In this document: positions 62,783 through 64,000 of the stretch, piece by piece | How the letters are laid out: the number at the start of each line of letters is the position of its first letter | Numbering within the stretch: position 1 is the first letter of the stretch | Assembly: GCA_021817145.1 (NCBI GenBank) | Contig: JAKAVV010000008.1 | Span: 1-64,000, forward strand | Length of the DNA stretch: 64,000 nt | Direction of reading: 5' to 3' | Source of the DNA: a bacterium | GTDB taxonomy: Bacteria; Vulcanimicrobiota; JABDET01 | Program-made: the position numbers and the translations under genes | Notes under the pieces: model-generated | What the model was told of the DNA's origin: nothing | The model's input: only the letters and a program-made list of their open reading frames with translations | The model's database searches: none

Positions 62783-64000
62783 TTAAAAACGCGGCTGGTC
62801 TCTAAAAACGCGGCTGGCAGCCATAACCTGACCCAGAGCAATCCCCCCATCATTAGGAGGGATCTGATGGTGCAGATAAAGTTCAAACCCCTCTGATTTT
62901 AGATTCGCAGCTGTCCGTTCTACCAGATACTTATTTTGAAAACAGCCTCCTGTCAAAAGGATCTGTTTCAGCCCAATCTGATGAGCAACAGAGACAATCA
63001 TATCGGAAAGAGTATTGTGAAATTTAACGGAAATCATCGAAATCGAAACTTTTCTTTTTATTTCTTTTAGCATTTCAAAAACCATTGGCTCCCAGTCCAG
63101 CGCAATCGGCATCCATGCCTCAGATCCAGTTCCGACTAGACGGAATGGGTACTTTTCTTTTTCCGCCAATCTACCAGATCCATAAGCTGCAAATTCAAGT
63201 TTCACAGCGGCTTGTCCTTCAAAAGATGCATCAAAACAAACTCCTGTGATCGCTGCAGCGGCATCAAAAAGCCTTCCTGCGCTTGAAGTAAGAGGAGAGT
63301 TGATTTTTTTCTCAAGCATTGTTTTCAAGATTTTAATTTCTTGAGATGAGAAGAGTTTCCAGAATTCCAGATCGGAAACTTCATCAAGTCTGCCTTTAAA
63401 CAGCTCGTAGATCAGCCCAAATCCAGCTCGTTTAGGCTTAGTAACCGCTTTTTCTCCTCCTGGAAGAGGGAATAAACGCAAATGAGCCACTCTTTTAAAA
63501 GAGTCATCTGTGATCTTTAAAAACTCTCCCCCCCAAACTGTGCCATCTTCTCCATACCCTGTTCCATCCCATGCCACAGATAAAAAAGGAGGTTTCAGGC
63601 GATTTTCCGTCATGCCTGATAAAGAATGGGCATAATGATGCTGAACCCGAACAAGCTGAGCCCCTTCTTTTTCCGCTAATTCTTCGGCATAATGAGTTGA
63701 GCGATAATCGGGATGCAGATCGCAAGCAATCACAGCGGGTTTTAAGTCGTAGATCCTGCTTAAATCCTGAATCGTTTTTTTTAAAACTTCAAAACCCTGA
63801 ACATTCCCGAGATCTCCGATATGCTGACTGATAAAAACCTTTTTCCCGCAAGAAATAGAAACCGCATTTTTTAAATGCCCTCCAACCCCGATAATCGCGG
63901 GGAGTGTTTCATCCACACGAATTGGGAAAGGAGCATATCCCCTTGATCTCCGAAGAATCATGATTTGATCCCAAAGAATCCGAACAACAGAATCATCAAC
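62783..64000 (-). CDS. hypF: Carbamoyltransferase HypF, N-terminus beyond window
   Basis: Makes the thiocarbamate precursor of the cyanide ligands. The frame is open to base 64000: upstream of Met 63961 it reads VDDSVVRILWDQI, which is the usual DDSVVR before LRRSRGYAPFPI, so the acylphosphatase, zinc-finger and most of the YrdC domain lie outside. The visible part is the rest of the YrdC-like region and the Kae1-like domain with YAHSLSG (metal His), SVAWDGTGYG and LTGGCFQNKYL. The last ten codons lie in a short tandem duplication. It precedes hypC by 13 bp. Confidence 0.95.
   Translation of the reverse strand, partial: VDDSVVRILWDQIMILRRSRGYAPFPIRVDETLPAIIGVGGHLKNAVSISCGKKVFISQHIGDLGNVQGFEVLKKTIQDLSRIYDLKPAVIACDLHPDYRSTHYAEELAEKEGAQLVRVQHHYAHSLSGMTENRLKPPFLSVAWDGTGYGEDGTVWGGEFLKITDDSFKRVAHLRLFPLPGGEKAVTKPKRAGFGLIYELFKGRLDEVSDLEFWKLFSSQEIKILKTMLEKKINSPLTSSAGRLFDAAAAITGVCFDASFEGQAAVKLEFAAYGSGRLAEKEKYPFRLVGTGSEAWMPIALDWEPMVFEMLKEIKRKVSISMISVKFHNTLSDMIVSVAHQIGLKQILLTGGCFQNKYLVERTAANLKSEGFELYLHHQIPPNDGGIALGQVMAASRVFRDQPRF

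Overview
The window is chromosomal DNA of a Gram-negative bacterium that I cannot place in a phylum. The outer membrane is inferred from a two-partner secretion (TPS) locus with an FhaC/ShlB-type barrel and from exported and lipidated proteins. Cytochrome c maturation is of the System II type (ResB plus CcsA). Haem is made by the C5 route (HemL). MurE carries the DNPR motif of meso-diaminopimelate enzymes. Base composition is moderately low in GC, and TTG and GTG starts are frequent. The single tRNA is an Arg tRNA with the uncommon bacterial anticodon GCG.

Layout. 1-6480 (minus) is a TPS locus: a large filamentous-haemagglutinin-like exoprotein running off the left edge, a decayed second copy of the transporter, an exported DsrE-like protein and the intact transporter. 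6547-14716 (minus) is a long, tightly packed housekeeping run: L10 leader, rplJ, rplL, pdxS, pdxT, SAM hydrolase, HNH nuclease, Orn/Lys/Arg decarboxylase, R3H/AAA protein, an unknown protein and tmk. 14936-19246 is accessory: a P-loop ATPase/TPR gene pair on plus, then a decaying TIGR04255 / small membrane protein / PIN operon on minus. 19511-31320 holds yjbQ, an unknown low-complexity protein, uvrA overlapped by a PAS-only gene, ROK kinase and PGI/PMI, then on plus DUF2784, Nudix, era, dipeptide epimerase and rhodanese. 31357-39440 holds a 2-hydroxyacid dehydrogenase, a lipoprotein, a HIT protein, a LolA-like exported protein, a CxxCH protein and resB-ccsA.

39532-45437 (plus) joins hemD and hemL to a TPR protein with a long Pro-rich repeat, a PilZ protein and a tandem duplication of a two-gene module: a two-haem-motif, two-TM protein ending just after a HAMP-like region, followed by a 74-75 residue soluble protein. 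This is the most interesting part of the window. 45566-52094 is a division/cell-wall cluster (mraZ, rsmH, ftsL, ftsI, murE, murF) with an MraZ-type operator and an internal hairpin before ftsI. It ends after murF, whose 3' end overlaps the convergent ETF-quinone oxidoreductase gene.

53928-64000 has a VapBC-type toxin-antitoxin pair with a palindromic operator inside its promoter, an MFS transporter, a PQQ-type propeller protein, tRNA-Arg, a peroxiredoxin, purB, a small aspartic protease and the [NiFe]-hydrogenase maturation genes hypF (cut by the right edge), hypC, hypD and hypE. Haem synthesis, System II maturation, CxxCH proteins, ETF-QO and Hyp proteins together suggest a respiratory organism with c-type cytochromes and a hydrogenase. 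Internal deletions and local duplications recur (transporter copy, PIN gene, haem-sensor module, TPR and Pro-rich repeats).
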